Source of the DNA: Bacteroidia bacterium | GTDB lineage: Bacteria > Bacteroidota > Bacteroidia > Cytophagales > Cyclobacteriaceae | Direction of reading: 5' to 3' | DNA: 42,966 nt | Assembly: GCA_030430675.1 (NCBI GenBank) | Contig: JAUIKU010000015.1 | Span: 1-42,966, forward strand | Part shown: positions 41,530 to 42,966 of the stretch, one piece after another | How the letters are laid out: the number at the start of each line of letters is the position of its first letter | Position numbering within the stretch: position 1 is the stretch's first letter | Notes under the pieces: model-generated | What the model was told of the DNA's origin: nothing | Databases searched by the model: none | The model's input: the letters and a program-made list of their open reading frames with translations, nothing else | Position numbers and translations under genes: made by a program

Positions 41530-42027
41530 ATGAAAAATATATTGATACCTACAGATTTCACGGTTGAATCATTACAACTCGTTGAATACGCCACCTTGAA
41601 TCATCCGGAGAGTATGTTGAATATCACCTTGGTTGCCGGATTTCACTTGCCGCAGTCTTTCTGGGGCATCGCCCATTATAGCGAAAGAGAACAGGTAAAT
41701 AATCAGCTCAGTGAAGAATTTAATGCCTTCAGACGCCGCCTGGTGATTGAACACAAGAGCACCATTAATAATATAACTATCAAGCTTTTCACCGGAGTCA
41801 CTGCCTATGCCTTTAAAAACTTTCTTGAACAGTTGGAAGTGAAAGACGCGGTAGTTCCAAAAGATGGATTTCTATACAACTCAAGCCGCAGTTGGTTTGA
41901 TACCACAGTATTTCTGAGAAAGACTGTAAGTCATGTGGTAGAAGTAGCGATGGAGCGTGCTCAGAAAGTTAGTGAAAGGAATATTCTGGTGAAAAAGCCT
42001 GTTCAGGCGATTGGCTTTACGAAATAG
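41530..42027 (+). CDS. universal-stress-protein-like protein
   Basis: About 166 residues from ATG 41530; ATG 41506 would add eight residues (MFTGKIKE) before the typical MKNILIPTDFT start. KNILIPTDFTVESLQLVEYA matches the first strand and helix of UspA-like proteins. The second half is divergent, lacking a clear GxxG nucleotide-binding loop, so ATP binding is doubtful. Cytoplasmic. It follows the histidine kinase and precedes a SulP transporter; the three may be co-regulated. Confidence 0.75.
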   Translation: MKNILIPTDFTVESLQLVEYATLNHPESMLNITLVAGFHLPQSFWGIAHYSEREQVNNQLSEEFNAFRRRLVIEHKSTINNITIKLFTGVTAYAFKNFLEQLEVKDAVVPKDGFLYNSSRSWFDTTVFLRKTVSHVVEVAMERAQKVSERNILVKKPVQAIGFTK

Positions 42028-42045
42028 TTTAATCATTAAATATCG

Positions 42046-42966
42046 ATGAAAATTACAACTTCAAAATATTTTAAAACGGACATCAAATCCGGTTTGGTGG
42101 TCTTTTTGGTTGCCTTGCCCTTATGCCTGGGGATCGCCCTGGCCAGCGGTGCTCCGTTGTTCTCGGGAATTATCTCAGGAATTGTAGCTGGTATCGTGGT
42201 AGGTGCACTGAGTGGTTCTCATTTAAGTGTTTCGGGACCGGCAGCAGGATTAACTGCTATTGTTTTGGCTGCAATCTCTGGTCTGGGATCATTTGAAACC
42301 TTTCTGTTGGCGGGAGTTTTAGCCGGATTAATCCAAATCCTGCTGGGATACTTTAAGGCAGGAGTGCTTTCCAATTATATACCCTCAAATGTCATTGAAG
42401 GCATGTTATCGGCTATTGGCATCATTATTATTATTTCCCAATTGCCACATGCCGTTGGCTTTGATGAAATGCACGAAGGCGATTTCTTCTTTATCAATGC
42501 TGACGGAGAACATCAAATTTTTATAACCCTGGCGAACGCCATTAATTATATACATCCGGGAGCAGTAGTAGTTGTATTGGCTTCCTTGGCTATCCTTATA
42601 GCCTTTGAGCAGGTACCCTATTTAAAGAGTCTGAAATCCGTACCCGGAGCCCTGGTAGCGGTGCTGGCAGGCATAGGCATCAATGAACTATTTAGATTGA
42701 CGGGTTCTTATCTGGCAATTTCTGAAGCACACCTGGTACGTCTTCCTGTTCCTGAGTCGGTCCAGGAATTCTGGAATCAATTTAGTGTGCCAGACTTTTC
42801 CCAAATTGGCAATGGAGAGGTATGGGTGGTGGCTCTTACACTGGCGGCAGTTGCCAGTATCGAAACGTTATTGTGCATTGAGGCAGCCGACAAGATGGAT
42901 CCTCTCAAAAGGTATACCGATACCAACCGGGAGCTCAAAGCGCAGGGTGTGGGCAATATGCTTAGC
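42046..42966 (+). CDS. SulP family inorganic anion transporter, 3' end outside the window
   Basis: The first 307 codons are present, open to the window edge. The N-terminus (KTDIKSGLVVFLVALPLCLG) leads to repeated membrane helices typical of SLC26/SulP proteins, with the sulfate-transporter signature LSVSGPAAGLTAIV near residue 60 and ESIETLLCIEAADKMDP-like ASIETLLCIEAADKMDP near 280. In Bacteroidota such proteins often transport bicarbonate or sulfate. The STAS domain, if any, is beyond the edge. Confidence 0.88.
   Translation, partial: MKITTSKYFKTDIKSGLVVFLVALPLCLGIALASGAPLFSGIISGIVAGIVVGALSGSHLSVSGPAAGLTAIVLAAISGLGSFETFLLAGVLAGLIQILLGYFKAGVLSNYIPSNVIEGMLSAIGIIIIISQLPHAVGFDEMHEGDFFFINADGEHQIFITLANAINYIHPGAVVVVLASLAILIAFEQVPYLKSLKSVPGALVAVLAGIGINELFRLTGSYLAISEAHLVRLPVPESVQEFWNQFSVPDFSQIGNGEVWVVALTLAAVASIETLLCIEAADKMDPLKRYTDTNRELKAQGVGNMLS

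Overview
The window looks like the chromosome of a Bacteroidota bacterium, probably an environmental (marine or soil) Cytophagia-like lineage. The evidence is promoters of the Bacteroidota type (TTTG, 19-21 nt, TAnnTTTG), few Shine-Dalgarno sequences, a Bacteroidota-type tyrosine integrase, large MacB/FtsX-type permeases, many TTG/GTG starts, and families typical of the phylum (DUF3124, a cysteine-tailed MarR, four-helix-bundle/S23). No rRNA or other decisive taxonomic marker is present, so the genus is not claimed.

Region 1 (1-10.3 kb) is metabolic. After a 5'-truncated unknown protein comes a tight + strand run: a Gfo/Idh/MocA oxidoreductase, a small cupin, a GlcD-type FAD oxidase with a TTG start, and a secreted BNR-4 beta-propeller. 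Converging on it is a - strand FAD/Fe-S/CCG dehydrogenase (YdiJ type) lying downstream of asparagine synthase. This reads as a sugar or sugar-acid oxidation locus, but the substrate is unknown. Region 2 (10.3-20.8 kb) holds an NlpC/P60 lipoprotein, tRNA-Ala with a strong terminator, a Tat-exported Gfo/Idh/MocA protein, an unknown 480-residue protein facing a single-domain response regulator, an ALDH7-type dehydrogenase, DegP, Hsp20, a four-helix-bundle gene bracketed by inverted heptamer arrays, and a sialidase-like lipoprotein.

Region 3 (20,875-30,981) is the most striking part: an integrated element of about 10.07 kb in a tRNA-Asn gene. A perfect 42-bp direct repeat marks both ends. The left copy completes an intact tRNA-Asn; the right copy is the displaced, decayed 3' end of the tRNA. 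Next to the right end is a tyrosine integrase, and next to the left end an excisionase-like HTH protein and a small partner protein. The cargo is a PHP-SMC-like ATPase (TrlF type), a solitary MacB/FtsX-like permease, and an AlbA_2 plus HATPase protein whose gene is bracketed by a perfect 22-bp direct repeat. The cargo resembles a phage-defence island and is visibly more AT-rich than its surroundings.

Region 4 (31.0-43.0 kb) carries a CPVC thioredoxin-like protein with a textbook promoter and an overlapping palindromic operator candidate, a secreted unknown protein, a MarR regulator with a four-cysteine tail, a K+/H+ antiporter, a DUF3124 protein, a Ser/Thr kinase-TPR fusion followed by an MFS transporter, an OmpR/HisKA two-component pair whose regulator has no AUG/GUG/UUG start, a universal stress protein, and the first 307 codons of a SulP anion transporter. 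Together they suggest an envelope, ion and redox stress neighbourhood.
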